The notes: a model not told the origin generated them from the sequence alone. Shown: positions 1-9,540, counted from the stretch's first letter. The stretch: 64,000 bases of DNA from Janthinobacterium silvisoli (GCF_014200725.1 NZ_JACHCL010000004.1:1-64000), one strand, 5' to 3'. Numbers and translations: made by a program.

Positions 1-680
1 CCGCGACCCGAGATCGAGAACACGTCTTCTACTGGCATCAGGAAGGCACCGTCAACAGCGCGCTCTGGGGTTGGGATGTAAGCATCCAGCGCATCGGCCA
101 GACGCAGCACTGCGTCCACGCCCATTTCGCCTTCTTGGCCTTCCAGCGCCATACGGGCCGAACCTTTGATGATAGGCAGATCGTCGCCTGGGAAGTCATA
201 TTTCGACAACAGCTCGCGCACTTCCATTTCAACCAGTTCCAGCAATTCTGCGTCGTCGACCAGGTCGCACTTGTTCAGGAACACGATGATGTATGGAACG
301 CCAACTTGGCGGGCCAGCAGGATGTGCTCGCGGGTTTGTGGCATTGGGCCGTCTGCTGCGGAGCAAACCAGGATCGCGCCGTCCATTTGTGCTGCGCCGG
401 TGATCATGTTTTTGATGTAGTCGGCGTGGCCTGGGCAGTCAACGTGAGCGTAGTGACGGGTAGCCGTTTCGTACTCAACGTGAGCGGTGTTAATCGTAAT
501 ACCGCGTGCTTTTTCTTCTGGAGCAGCATCGATCTGGTCGTATGCTTTAGCTTCGCCGCCGAATTTTTTCGACAGTACCGTTGCGATTGCAGCGGTCAGG
601 GTGGTTTTACCGTGGTCGACGTGGCCGATGGTGCCGACGTTAACGTGCGGCTTGGTCCGTTCGAATTTACCTTTTGCCAT
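1..680 (-). CDS. tuf: Elongation factor Tu, N-terminal part (runs off the left edge)
   Basis: GTPase that delivers aminoacyl-tRNA to the ribosomal A site. About 226 residues are present and the C-terminal part lies outside the window. The G domain is complete and canonical: GHVDHGKTT at residues 19-27 (P-loop), DCPGH near 81-85 (switch II), NKCD near 136-139, and a Ser-Ala motif near 174. The ATG at 678-680 follows AGGAG at 7-nt spacing. It is the last readable gene of a tRNA-Tyr, tRNA-Gly, tRNA-Thr, tuf transcript, the arrangement known for tufB in many proteobacteria. Identity is certain; whether this is the tufA or tufB copy rests only on the tRNA context. Confidence 0.98.
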   Translation of the reverse strand, partial: MAKGKFERTKPHVNVGTIGHVDHGKTTLTAAIATVLSKKFGGEAKAYDQIDAAPEEKARGITINTAHVEYETATRHYAHVDCPGHADYIKNMITGAAQMDGAILVCSAADGPMPQTREHILLARQVGVPYIIVFLNKCDLVDDAELLELVEMEVRELLSKYDFPGDDLPIIKGSARMALEGQEGEMGVDAVLRLADALDAYIPTPERAVDGAFLMPVEDVFSISGR

Positions 681-781
681 TTTGAACTCCTAATGATTTG
701 ATTAGATTGCTCAGGCACACGCCCGACGGTCTGGTTGAATTTGCTTCTGTTTATTACTTGCTGCGAATTTGCTGCGAATTC

Positions 782-856
<75 letters not shown>

Positions 857-899
857 TGTAATTTGTTGCACGCGATGCATCAAGCATCTGAACGGGGAC

Positions 900-973
900 T
901 GGAGCGGGTGAAGGGAATCGAACCCTCGTCGTAAGCTTGGAAGGCTTCTGCTCTACCATTGAGCTACACCCGC
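900..973 (-). tRNA. tRNA-Gly (anticodon TCC)
   Basis: Minus-strand cloverleaf with acceptor stem GCGGGTG/CACCCGC, T73 and encoded CCA. The D-arm starts TAGCTCAATGG, the anticodon loop is CTTCCAA (anticodon TCC) and the T-arm contains GTTCGATTCCC. The outermost pair of the anticodon stem looks mismatched (G-A). It is the middle tRNA of the three-tRNA cluster ahead of tuf. Confidence 0.96.
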
Positions 974-1038
974 GAGGTATCGTTCACTTCATCTTCACTT
1001 ACTACGACCCAGTTTTCCGTTCAAAAAACCTGAAAACT

Positions 1039-1122
<84 letters not shown>

Positions 1123-1230
1123 GCGGGAACCGCAGAGTATGAAGCATCTACTCACAACTGTCAACCTTATTTACTACTGCTTAACTACCGCATTTGCTTA
1201 TAAAGAAGAAGTTGGCTGCTTCGGGGCGTG

Positions 1231-1260
1231 ATTATAAGCTTCCGATTTGAGAATGTGCAA
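1231..1260 (-). promoter_or_regulatory. Sigma70-type promoter of the tRNA-tuf transcript
   Basis: On the minus strand there is a TTGCAC -35 element (1255-1260), an 18-nt spacer and a perfect TATAAT -10 (1231-1236). The sequence right after the -10 is CACGCCCCG, a GC-rich discriminator. Such discriminators are typical of stable-RNA promoters repressed by ppGpp/DksA. Predicted transcription start is near 1224, about 100 bp upstream of tRNA-Tyr. Inferred from sequence only. Confidence 0.7.
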
Positions 1261-1344
1261 GGGTTCGAAGAAAATAATCGTAATTTTTTTTGGCCCCTGC
1301 CCGCATCCCGCATTTTTCCGTGAATGTCGCCTTGTTGCACCCGG

Positions 1345-2991
1345 TTACAGGGCGTCAGGCGGATGCATCCAGGCCAGGCCGCGCGGCTTATACTTGCGCA
1401 ATATCTGCTGATGCAGGCCCGACAGCACTGGCAATTTCGGGTTGCGCGGGTCCAGCCTGCGCACGCCGGCAATAAAGCTCAGGGCCTGCTGGCCCAGGCG
1501 TTCATCCCAGCCTTCATGCTCCAGGCATTTCAAGACCGCCACCGCGGCATTGAACACCACTTGCGGATTGTCGGGCAAACGCGTGACGGCTACACGCATC
1601 AGCTCGACGGCGCCACGGAAATCGCCTTCGCCCGCCTTGGCGGCGCCGGCAGCGACCATCTCGGCCACTTCCTGGCGGCTTTGCCGCGCCAGCGCCTTGG
1701 CCAGCTCTTCACGCCCGCTTTGCTCAAACACGGCCATCGCCTGCGTCATGGCAGCGCTATCGGGTGCATTGCGCATCACTTCACGCATCACTTCGGCGGC
1801 GCCCTCTTCGCGGCCATGCGCCAGGCACAGGCGTGCCAATTCCGTCTTGACGGCGTTCGAACCGCCCCCGTCATGCCGGTTGGCCTGCAAGGCAGCATCC
1901 AGCGATTCTTCCAGCCGCGCCTGATTGCCCGTGTGGCCATGCAGCATGGCGCTGCACAGGGCGCTGCATAATTCCACGTTCTTCTGGCCCCCCATGCTTC
2001 TGTCCAATTCGCGGATCGCGGCGCCTGCCTGCAGCGGATCGCCCTTGCGCACCAGGGTCTGCACCAGGCGCACATGGTCTTCCGGATCGCGGAATTCAGA
2101 ATACTTGGCTTTGCTGACCACCAGCTTCTGGGCTTTTTCCGCCACTTCCATATCATCGGCCGCCACGGCCGCCTCGGCCAGCCGGCGCAAGCGGCGCACC
2201 GCGTGCGGCGACAGCGCCACCGCCTCACCGAGGGTTTGCTGCGCCTCTTGCGGACGGCCCTGGGCCTGATGCGTGCGGGCCAGCCAGTCGTAGGCGTCGA
2301 GAAAGCGCTTATTGTTTTCCAGCAAATCTTCCAGCATGGCCTGCGCGGCCGCATACTCGCCGCGCTGGAACAGGGTCTTGGCCTGGCCCAGGCGCGCCCA
2401 GCCGATGGCCTTGCTCTCATACAGGGCGGCATAGATAGGCTCAGCCTCGGCCGCCTCACCCAGCAACAAATGCAATTCCGCGCGCAAACGCAGGAAATCG
2501 GTGGCATAGCGCGGATACAGGCTGACGCCTTCGCTGCAGGCGGCAATCGCCGCGCGCTCGTTGCCCACGTCGATCAACTGGTACACGGGCACGAAGGCAT
2601 TGCGCTTGTCCAGCGCGCGGCCGATGCGCTCGAGCATGCGGTCGGCCGTGAACGGTTTGAGGATATAGTCAGTGGGCAAGAGTTCCACGGCGCTGACCAC
2701 CTTGCCAAAGCTGCCTTCGCCGGTGACCATGAAAAACATGGTCGAGGCGTGGATCAATTTGTGGTGGCGCAAGTCTTCCAGCATCTGCTGGCCATCCTGC
2801 CCGCCCTCGAGCGCGTACTCGCACAGGATCAAGTCATAGGATTTGTTGCCCAGCATGCGGATCGCCTGGCCCGAGCCAGCCGCATCATCGATCTTCGCCA
2901 GGCCGCACAGGTTGAGCATATTGTGCAGGCTCGAACGCATGCCCGGATGCGGTTCGATAATCAGCGCCGTAAGGCCTTGCAGTTCTTTCAT
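1345..2991 (-). CDS. Response regulator with degenerate receiver domain and TPR repeats
   Basis: A 548-aa cytoplasmic protein. Residues 1-125 form a CheY-like receiver and the rest is a long TPR-type helical array (about 140-540), a layout expected to mediate protein-protein contacts. The receiver keeps the Thr (FMVTGE) and Lys (ILKPF) switch residues. The phosphoacceptor position is Glu58 (LCEYA) instead of Asp, and the first acidic pair is EP rather than DD. Starting at the ATG at 2989-2991 begins directly at the receiver strand; an upstream in-frame extension has no domain. It lies 122 bp downstream of an HD-GYP response regulator on the same strand. No histidine kinase is adjacent. Partner and output are unknown. 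Confidence 0.85.
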   Translation of the reverse strand: MKELQGLTALIIEPHPGMRSSLHNMLNLCGLAKIDDAAGSGQAIRMLGNKSYDLILCEYALEGGQDGQQMLEDLRHHKLIHASTMFFMVTGEGSFGKVVSAVELLPTDYILKPFTADRMLERIGRALDKRNAFVPVYQLIDVGNERAAIAACSEGVSLYPRYATDFLRLRAELHLLLGEAAEAEPIYAALYESKAIGWARLGQAKTLFQRGEYAAAQAMLEDLLENNKRFLDAYDWLARTHQAQGRPQEAQQTLGEAVALSPHAVRRLRRLAEAAVAADDMEVAEKAQKLVVSKAKYSEFRDPEDHVRLVQTLVRKGDPLQAGAAIRELDRSMGGQKNVELCSALCSAMLHGHTGNQARLEESLDAALQANRHDGGGSNAVKTELARLCLAHGREEGAAEVMREVMRNAPDSAAMTQAMAVFEQSGREELAKALARQSRQEVAEMVAAGAAKAGEGDFRGAVELMRVAVTRLPDNPQVVFNAAVAVLKCLEHEGWDERLGQQALSFIAGVRRLDPRNPKLPVLSGLHQQILRKYKPRGLAWMHPPDAL

Positions 2992-3111
2992 GTCGGTATC
3001 CGAAAACTCAGCGGCGCGCCACACTGGTGCGTGGCACCAGACCGCCTGAGGCTGCCGAGTATATGACGGCGCCGCGCACAAGGGAATGGCGCGGCGCAGA
3101 AAGCCGCCGTA

Positions 3112-4713
3112 TCAGGGACTGTTGCGCTCAGGATGCCACAGTGCCGGTTCATCGGCGATCAGCTCCAGCAGCGCGGCCACCACTTCCGGATCAAACTGCT
3201 TGCCGCTGCGCTCTTCTATATAAGCGCGCACCTGCGGATAGGGCCAGGGTTCCTTGTAGGGCCGTTCGTGCAGCAAGGCATCAAACACGTCGACCACGGC
3301 CACGATGCGCGCGGCCAGCGGAATGGCGCGGCCATGCAAGCCCTGCGGATAACCGGCGCCATCAAAATGTTCGTGATGGCTGCCGGCAATCTGCGCGCCA
3401 TACGTCAGGTAGCTGACGCCATCAACCATATTCGCCGCCCGCTCAAGAATGGTGCGCCCGACGCTGGCATGCAGCTGCATCTGCACCCTTTCCTCATCCG
3501 TATGGCGGCCCGGCTTCAGCAGCACGGCGTCTGGGGTAGCGACCTTGCCCACGTCGTGCAATATGCTGGCCAGGCCTATCATGTCGATCAGCTGCGCCGT
3601 CAGTTCGTCGGGATAGGCGCCGCGCTGCTGCATGCGGCGGGCGATCGCGTCCGACAATTGCTGTACCCGCCGTACATGGCCGCCCGTGTCGCTGTCGCGA
3701 AATTCCGCCAGGTCGGCCAGCGCCACCACGGTCGCTTCCTGCGCCTTGCGCAACTGGCCGAACATATACAGGTTGTCGAAGGCGGCGGCGATACGCTGGC
3801 AAAAAACTTCCAGCAGATCGCGCTGGATTTGCGCCAGCGGCCACGGCGGCGTGACGGAAATGGCCAGTTCGCGCTTGCTTTCCGTATGGATAAACAACAC
3901 ATTGGCCGGATGCTCGAACTGGCTGCGCTTTTCGGCGAAGGCCTTGTCGATGGTGGACGTGAGCGCATGGTCGGGCGGCATATTGGCGGCGTCAGCCAGT
4001 GCGGCATAGGAACCGGTGGCGGCCACCACTTCGGGCCGTCCGGAGCCGCACTGCATCAGGCACAGCACACCATCGGCACCCACGTCGAGGATGGCGCTGA
4101 CCTGGTTCAGTACGCCGGAAGCAAATTCGCGCAAGGAATGGATCTGGTACAGATTGGTGGCGCCCGCCAGGATCTTGCCCAAGCCGATGCGGCTGCGCTC
4201 GAGCATCATCAGGCTTTCATAGGCGCGCAGGGCTGAAATTACCGTGGTAAACAGCTTTTGCGTGGTCAGCTCGGTCTTGGCCTTGTAATCGTTGATATCG
4301 TATTCAATGATCACGCGCTGCTCGGGCGCCTGGCCCGGCTGGCCCGTACGCAGCACCACGCGCACGATGGCGTTGTTCAGCTCGGCGCGGATACGCCTGG
4401 CAAGTATCAGGCCCGCGTCATCCGTTTCCATCACCACGTCGAGCAGCACCAGCGCGATATCTGGCGTGCTGCGCAAGATTTCGTAGGCTTCCTGGCCGCT
4501 ATAGGCGGAAAACAATTCCAGCTCGCGCCCCTTGAAGCTGACGTTGCGCAGCGCCAGCCGCGTGACGGCATGCACATCGACATCATCATCGACGATCAGC
4601 ACGCGCCACAGGCGCTGCTCAGGTGCTGTCAGCCCAGTGGGAGCGGCCGCTGGTTCATCCTCGTCGAGCAGCCAATTATCATCTGCATCTGCATCGGCAT
4701 TGCGGTCAGTCAT
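3112..4713 (-). CDS. Response regulator with DUF3369 and HD-GYP phosphodiesterase domain
   Basis: A 533-aa protein predicted to hydrolyse cyclic di-GMP. Order: receiver (about residues 36-165, phosphoacceptor Asp92 in VLLDVVM, conserved Lys in DYKAKTE), a DUF3369-type sensor segment (about 170-340), then HD-GYP with HD at 386-387 (HDVGK), the HHEHFDGAGYP block with GYP at 454-456, and an RPYK motif. All signature metal-ligand blocks are present, so activity is likely. Start at 4713 is chosen for AGGAG 5 nt upstream. It lies 122 bp upstream of the TPR response regulator and may share a transcript. No cognate kinase is visible. Confidence 0.92.
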   Translation of the reverse strand: MTDRNADADADDNWLLDEDEPAAAPTGLTAPEQRLWRVLIVDDDVDVHAVTRLALRNVSFKGRELELFSAYSGQEAYEILRSTPDIALVLLDVVMETDDAGLILARRIRAELNNAIVRVVLRTGQPGQAPEQRVIIEYDINDYKAKTELTTQKLFTTVISALRAYESLMMLERSRIGLGKILAGATNLYQIHSLREFASGVLNQVSAILDVGADGVLCLMQCGSGRPEVVAATGSYAALADAANMPPDHALTSTIDKAFAEKRSQFEHPANVLFIHTESKRELAISVTPPWPLAQIQRDLLEVFCQRIAAAFDNLYMFGQLRKAQEATVVALADLAEFRDSDTGGHVRRVQQLSDAIARRMQQRGAYPDELTAQLIDMIGLASILHDVGKVATPDAVLLKPGRHTDEERVQMQLHASVGRTILERAANMVDGVSYLTYGAQIAGSHHEHFDGAGYPQGLHGRAIPLAARIVAVVDVFDALLHERPYKEPWPYPQVRAYIEERSGKQFDPEVVAALLELIADEPALWHPERNSP

Positions 4714-4766
4714 GGGGGCTCCTGATGGATGGATACGATGATAAATCCTTATCAAGGATAATCAGA

Positions 4767-5846
4767 TTAGATGCTGCTTACAACAGGATTCTGTACACCG
4801 TCTGGTAGCGCAGGCGAGACGGGCGGCGGGCTCGGGACAGCGCTGACCGGCTTGGCCGCGCAGCCATCGGCGCCCGGGGCCAGCGACTGGTAGCGCACTT
4901 CATATTTGCCTGCGCTCAGTTGTTCCACGTTTAGCTTATCGTGCGCCAGGATATACAGGTAACGTACATTCGAGCGCCGCTCCAGGTCGTACAGTTTGAC
5001 GAAGACAGGCGCTGCATTCGCGCTATTGTCGAGCATCAATTCCAGTTCGTTGCCTTTGTTACTGACAGGGAATCCATCCACATACCCGGACTGGCGCGGC
5101 CACGGTTCGCCATTCGGCGCCACCAGGGCTTGCGCTTGCGCCTGGCTTGGGCCATCGCAGCCCGCCTGACTGTTGCTCAGGATCAGCTGCGACACGGCCA
5201 GCACCTTGATCTCGGGCGCCTTGGTCTGCACCGGTTCCGGCGCGGAGAGCTTGCCCACCGCCCAGCTGTCGACGGCCAGCGCTTCCGTCTTCGGCGCTGG
5301 CGGCGAGCTGTTATCAGCATCGCCGGGCTTGACGCCATCACGAGCCAGGCCATTCCAGGCCGAAGCCAGTGCGACGGGTACGGTGGGCGGGTAACCCTGC
5401 ATCAGCACGGCGGCCAGCCAGCCCAGCAGCAGGCAGCCGCTTAAACTCAGCCACCAGCGCCAGTTGCGCCAGGTGGTTCGGCCCCGGCGGCGCGGTCCGC
5501 CTTTTGGCGACGGCACATCTTGCGCCCAGCTTTGCGGCTGTGACGCGGCCTGGTCCTTGGGCCGGCCATTTTTGTGTTTAGCGTCTTCCTGCTGGGTACT
5601 TTCCAGCCAGGCGATTTCCCACTCCTCGGCTGCGATCCACTCATCGTGTTCGCGGCGCCGCTGCGGATCGGACAAGATGCCATAGGCGCTATTGAGAATC
5701 GCCATGATGCGGGCCGCCTTCTCGTCGCCGGGATTCTTGTCGGGATGGTATTTCTGGCTGAGGGCCTTGTACGCGGCACGTATGACTTCCTGCGGCGCCA
5801 GGCGCGCCACTTTCAGGTTGTCATAGTGTGTATGTATCTTTCCCAT
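4767..5846 (-). CDS. J-domain (DnaJ-like) protein with one membrane segment
   Basis: A 359-aa protein that is probably a specialised DnaK co-chaperone. The N-terminal J domain (about residues 6-72) has the HPD motif at 34-36 (KYHPDKNP) and the NSAYGILSDP helix. A basic linker (RRRGR) precedes a single hydrophobic segment at about 131-150 (WWLSLSGCLLLGWLAAVL). The remaining 200 residues are Ala/Pro-rich and then of unknown fold, likely periplasmic because the basic stretch lies on the N-terminal side. It lacks the DnaJ Gly/Phe and zinc-finger regions, so it is not DnaJ itself. The start at MGKIHTH matches the usual J-domain position. The membrane-anchored layout is inferred. Confidence 0.8.
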   Translation of the reverse strand: MGKIHTHYDNLKVARLAPQEVIRAAYKALSQKYHPDKNPGDEKAARIMAILNSAYGILSDPQRRREHDEWIAAEEWEIAWLESTQQEDAKHKNGRPKDQAASQPQSWAQDVPSPKGGPRRRGRTTWRNWRWWLSLSGCLLLGWLAAVLMQGYPPTVPVALASAWNGLARDGVKPGDADNSSPPAPKTEALAVDSWAVGKLSAPEPVQTKAPEIKVLAVSQLILSNSQAGCDGPSQAQAQALVAPNGEPWPRQSGYVDGFPVSNKGNELELMLDNSANAAPVFVKLYDLERRSNVRYLYILAHDKLNVEQLSAGKYEVRYQSLAPGADGCAAKPVSAVPSPPPVSPALPDGVQNPVVSSI

Positions 5847-5953
5847 CGTTTTATCTTGAAATCGGTGCGCGGCGACGGGTGCTGGTGAGTGGAAACCGTG
5901 CTTTATCAAGCATCATATACGAAATGACAAGATAATAACCGTCTGAGCCAGCG

Positions 5954-5981
5954 AAAATGCAGGACTGGGCTGCGTCCTGCA
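5954..5981 (-). terminator. Probable terminator of the MidA-like gene
   Basis: On the minus strand TGCAGGAC and GTCCTGCA (8-bp stem, 8-nt loop) are followed by TTTT. It starts 13 bp past the stop codon of the methyltransferase gene and in the right orientation. Confidence 0.6.
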
Positions 5982-5993
5982 CTCCTGATCGGC

Positions 5994-7145
5994 TTACAAA
6001 CGATGCGAGCGGTCACCCGACAACAAGCTATCCGGCAATGCCACCTGGTGGCCCACCACCAGTACCTTGAACAGTTCGCCCATCTCGGCAGGCGACAGCA
6101 GTTTTTGCACGGCGCTGGCCTGCGGCAGATACGTCTGGACCTTGAGCGGATCGCTGCGCAGCAGCAAGTCACCGATGCCCGCCCCTAGCAAAAAAGCTGC
6201 CTGGCTCATATAGCTGAGCACATCGAGACCTGCTTCCTGCGCCGCCACGGCCATGGCCGTGAAGTCGACGTGGGCCGTAATGTCTTGCAAGCCGGGCAGA
6301 TAAAACGGTTCCGCGTGGGCATGGTGGCGGTAATGGCACATCAGGGTGCCGGTGGCGCGCTGTACAAAATAATATTCGTGCGCCGGGAAACCATAGTCGA
6401 ACAGCACCGCCGCACCGCCCTTGCCACTGGTCAGCATGCGCGCCAGCGAACGCATGAAGCCACAGGCCACGCCGTGGATTTCGCTGACATAGCCGACCGG
6501 CAAGTCGTCCGCCTCGGGCACCTGGGCGGCGATCTGCGCCGCCACTTCGCCGCTGGCGGGGCGCTCGATCCAGACGAACTTGCCATCGGCAATGCCGACG
6601 TCAAGCTCGCACCAGCCGGCGGGCGTCTTGCTGATCAGGTTGACGGGCATGGCGTCCAGCACTTCATTGCCGAACACGGCGCCTTCGAACGATTCCGGGA
6701 AACCATCGAGCCACACCACTTGCGGAAACGCCGCCAGCGCCAGCTCCTGGCGCGCGCGCAGTTCGCCGGACAGTTCGACGATCGCATATTGCTCAATTGA
6801 AATGCCGGCACTGGCCGCCTCCGTCAGGATATCGAAGGCCAGCTTGCCCGTGCCGGCGCCGAATTCGAGGATGCGCGGGGCCGTTTGCGCCATAATAGCG
6901 GCTGCTACATGGGCCAGGCTGGCGCCGAACAGGGGCGAGATTTCCGGCGCGGTTGTAAAATCGCCATCCTTGCCCAGCTTCGCGGCGCCGCCGCTGTAAT
7001 AGCCGAGGTCAGGCGCATACAGCGCCAGCTCCATGAAGCGGACAAAGGGAATGGCGCCGTCATTGCGCGCGATTTCAGCGGCAATCAGGTGCTGCAAGGC
7101 ATGGGACGCGGCCAGCGCGTCGCTATCGGGTTCGGGTAGGGACAT
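5994..7145 (-). CDS. MidA/NDUFAF7-family SAM-dependent methyltransferase
   Basis: A 383-aa member of the COG1565 family. The SAM-binding Rossmann motif is ILEFGAGTGKLA. The conserved N-terminal block with FMELALYAPDLGYY, the NEVLDAMPV block and the family C-terminal region are all visible. The mitochondrial homologue NDUFAF7 methylates an arginine in a complex I subunit; the bacterial substrate is not established. The ATG at 7143-7145 is chosen because the family's N-terminal region starts soon after it. It is divergent from the pterin reductase gene, with 77 bp between starts. Confidence 0.88.
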   Translation of the reverse strand: MSLPEPDSDALAASHALQHLIAAEIARNDGAIPFVRFMELALYAPDLGYYSGGAAKLGKDGDFTTAPEISPLFGASLAHVAAAIMAQTAPRILEFGAGTGKLAFDILTEAASAGISIEQYAIVELSGELRARQELALAAFPQVVWLDGFPESFEGAVFGNEVLDAMPVNLISKTPAGWCELDVGIADGKFVWIERPASGEVAAQIAAQVPEADDLPVGYVSEIHGVACGFMRSLARMLTSGKGGAAVLFDYGFPAHEYYFVQRATGTLMCHYRHHAHAEPFYLPGLQDITAHVDFTAMAVAAQEAGLDVLSYMSQAAFLLGAGIGDLLLRSDPLKVQTYLPQASAVQKLLSPAEMGELFKVLVVGHQVALPDSLLSGDRSHRL

Positions 7146-7222
7146 TCCGGCATTGTAGCGAATCGGCGGCGCTTGCCGCCAGTCATGGCCCGTACACCTC
7201 ACTCTCAACTATTAGCAAAGAC

Positions 7223-8011
7223 ATGAATCAAGCAAGCACAACGCCCTTAGCCAGCCCCCCGCGCGTCGCCCTCGTCACGGGCGCGGCGCGCCGCATCGGC
7301 CGCGCCATCGCGCTGGGCCTGGCGCGCGACGGCTGGGATATTGCCGTGCATTACCGCGCATCACGCGACGAAGCGCTCGCGCTGGTGGCGGAAATTACCG
7401 CGCTGGGCCGGCGCGCCCACGCCTTCCCGTGCGACCTGGCGCAGGAAAGCGCCGTACGCCAGCTGCTGCCCCAGGTGCAAGCCGCACTGGGCGCCGTGAC
7501 TTGCGTGGTCAATAACGCATCGTTGTTTGAATACGACAACGCCGCCGATTTCTCGGTGGCCGCGCTGGACGCCCATATGCACGCCAACCTGGCGGCGCCC
7601 GTGCTGCTGGCGCAAGCCTTATATCAGGCCACGCCAGAAGGCGAACAAGCGGTTGTCATCAACTTGCTGGACCAAAAACTGTACAATCTCAATCCTGATT
7701 TTTTGTCCTACACATTATCCAAGGCGGCGCTCCTGTCGGCGACCACCATGCTGGCCCAGGCACTGGCGCCCAAGGTGCGCGTGGTCGGCATCGCGCCCGG
7801 TATCACCATGGTGTCCGGCGAGCAGACAGAAGCGAACTTTGCCACGGCGCACGAAAATACGCCGCTGGGCCGTTCCAGCACGCCGCAAGATGTTGCCGAC
7901 AGCGTCTGTTATGTGGCTGGCGCGCGCGCACTGACGGGCACCACCTTGCTGGTCGATGGCGGCCAGCACTTGATCGGCCTGCCGCGCGACGTGATGTTCC
8001 TGGCCAAATAA
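7223..8011 (+). CDS. Short-chain dehydrogenase, pteridine reductase (FolM-like)
   Basis: A 262-aa NADPH-type SDR. The nucleotide motif is TGAARRIGRAIA, with the basic residues typical of pteridine reductases. NNAS and the catalytic YTLSKAA (YxxxK) follow, and the C-terminal LTGTTLLVDGGQ block is standard. FolM reduces dihydromonapterin or dihydrofolate. The next gene, 73 bp downstream, is a dihydroneopterin aldolase/epimerase-type protein, which strongly supports a pterin substrate. No strong Shine-Dalgarno sequence is seen before the ATG. The exact pterin substrate cannot be read from sequence. Confidence 0.82.
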   Translation: MNQASTTPLASPPRVALVTGAARRIGRAIALGLARDGWDIAVHYRASRDEALALVAEITALGRRAHAFPCDLAQESAVRQLLPQVQAALGAVTCVVNNASLFEYDNAADFSVAALDAHMHANLAAPVLLAQALYQATPEGEQAVVINLLDQKLYNLNPDFLSYTLSKAALLSATTMLAQALAPKVRVVGIAPGITMVSGEQTEANFATAHENTPLGRSSTPQDVADSVCYVAGARALTGTTLLVDGGQHLIGLPRDVMFLAK

Positions 8012-8084
8012 GAGTCAATAAAAAAGCGATCTACCGAATATCCGTAAAAAATTAGCATTCCAGCATTCCCTAAAAGGTAAAACT

Positions 8085-8483
8085 ATGTCGTCCGCCCTGT
8101 CTCACCCCCGCTTGGCCGATTGCCGCCGGCTATTCCTGCGCAATTACGAAGTCCTCATCAATATCGGTGTCTACGACTTCGAAAAAAAGGGCGAGCAGCG
8201 CGTCCTCATCAACGTCGACCTGTACATACCCCTGGCCCTGTCGACGCCGAAAGATGACCAGCTGGAAGAAGTGGTCGATTACGATTTCATGCGCGAAACC
8301 ATCGCCAGGCGCATGGCGCAAGGCCATGTGCAATTGCAGGAAAGCCTGGTCGACGATGTGCTGGCCGCCATGCTGGCCCACCCGCAGGTGCGCGCCGCGC
8401 GCGTCTCGTCGATGAAACCGGATGTGTATCCCGACTGCGAAGGCGTGGGCGTGGAAGTATTCCAAATCAAGGATGATGTATGA
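8085..8483 (+). CDS. Dihydroneopterin aldolase/epimerase family protein (FolB/FolX)
   Basis: A 132-aa protein of the tunnelling-fold FolB family. [18 protein letters not shown] and the [12 protein letters not shown] block match its N-terminal half, and the C-terminal [17 protein letters not shown] holds the conserved Lys. FolB cleaves dihydroneopterin to hydroxymethyl-dihydropterin; the related FolX epimerises dihydroneopterin triphosphate toward monapterin. Adjacency to a FolM-like reductase leans toward the FolX/FolM tetrahydromonapterin route, but that is inference. The start is preceded by AAAAGG. The stop overlaps the ttcA start as ATGA, indicating translational coupling. Confidence 0.85.
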   Translation: MSSALSHPRLADCRRLFLRNYEVLINIGVYDFEKKGEQRVLINVDLYIPLALSTPKDDQLEEVVDYDFMRETIARRMAQGHVQLQESLVDDVLAAMLAHPQVRAARVSSMKPDVYPDCEGVGVEVFQIKDDV

Positions 8484-9460
8484 ACGATATGAACAACAGC
8501 GCCGTACTGGATACGGCAGAGACGGCCGTCGCCATCCCAGCGAACCCGGAAGCGCAGCAGGCTGCGAAGAAAAAGGCGGAAAAGATCGCCCTGGAAAACA
8601 ACAAGCTGCACAAGCGCTTGTGCCGCCTGGTGGGCCAGGCCATCGGCGACTTCAATATGATCGAAGAAGGCGACAAGGTGATGGTGTGCCTGTCGGGTGG
8701 CAAGGATAGCTACGCCCTGCTGGACATTCTGATGACCTTGCGCGAACGCGCACCGATTCACTTCGATATCGTGGCCGTCAACCTGGACCAGAAGCAGCCG
8801 AACTTCCCGCCGGAAATCCTGCCGGCCTACCTGACGGAACTGGGCGTGGCTTTCCACATCGAAAACCAGGATACCTACAGCATCGTCAAGCGGCTTATAC
8901 CGGAAGGCAAGACCACCTGCTCGCTATGCTCGCGTCTGCGCCGCGGCATCTTGTACCGCGTGGCCGATGAGCTGGGCGCGACCAAGATCGCCCTGGGCCA
9001 CCACCGCGATGACATCCTGGAAACCTTTTTCCTGAATATGTTCTTCGGCGGAAAACTGAAAGGCATGCCGGCCAAGCTGCAATCGGATGACGGCAAGCAC
9101 ATCGTCATCCGTCCGATGGCCTATGTGAAGGAAGCCGACACGCAGCGTTATGCGGAAGTCAAAGGCTTCCCCATCATTCCATGCGATTTGTGCGGTTCGC
9201 AGGAAAACCTGCAGCGCAAGCAGATCAAGGCCATGATGCGCGACTGGGACAAGAAATTCCCTGGCCGCGTGGAAAGCATCTTCTCTTCGCTGGCCAACGT
9301 GGCGCCATCGCATTTGATGGACCCGAAACTGTATGGTTTCAAGGATTTGAAGGCCGATGGCGTGGCCAGCCCGCTGGGTGATATCGCTTTCGATGAAGAA
9401 CCGTGCGCGACGCCGTCGCCGTTTGGCGCGACGATTAGCTTGCAAGCAATAACGGACTAA
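8480..9460 (+). CDS. ttcA: tRNA 2-thiocytidine(32) synthetase TtcA
   Basis: A 326-aa ATP- and Fe-S-dependent enzyme that thiolates C32 of certain tRNAs. The PP-loop is [13 protein letters not shown], the central Cys pair is [11 protein letters not shown], and a second Cys pair, [14 protein letters not shown], is followed by the family tail [14 protein letters not shown]. Length fits the family (about 310). The N-terminal 35 residues are a low-complexity Ala/Lys extension. It is translationally coupled to the FolB-like gene (4-bp overlap) and ends the operon at a GC-rich hairpin. Confidence 0.96.
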   Translation: MNDMNNSAVLDTAETAVAIPANPEAQQAAKKKAEKIALENNKLHKRLCRLVGQAIGDFNMIEEGDKVMVCLSGGKDSYALLDILMTLRERAPIHFDIVAVNLDQKQPNFPPEILPAYLTELGVAFHIENQDTYSIVKRLIPEGKTTCSLCSRLRRGILYRVADELGATKIALGHHRDDILETFFLNMFFGGKLKGMPAKLQSDDGKHIVIRPMAYVKEADTQRYAEVKGFPIIPCDLCGSQENLQRKQIKAMMRDWDKKFPGRVESIFSSLANVAPSHLMDPKLYGFKDLKADGVASPLGDIAFDEEPCATPSPFGATISLQAITD

Positions 9461-9510
9461 CAACGGACTAATCATCCCGCTAATTAGCTGACTGACACGC
9501 CCTGTTGTTT

Positions 9511-9540
9511 CGCCGCCACCGTCCTGGTGGCGGCGTCATT
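9511..9540 (+). terminator. Probable terminator after ttcA
   Basis: A 10-bp perfect stem CGCCGCCACC / GGTGGCGGCG with a 5-nt loop, followed by a weak T-run (TCATTT). It begins 50 bp after the ttcA stop. Confidence 0.6.
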
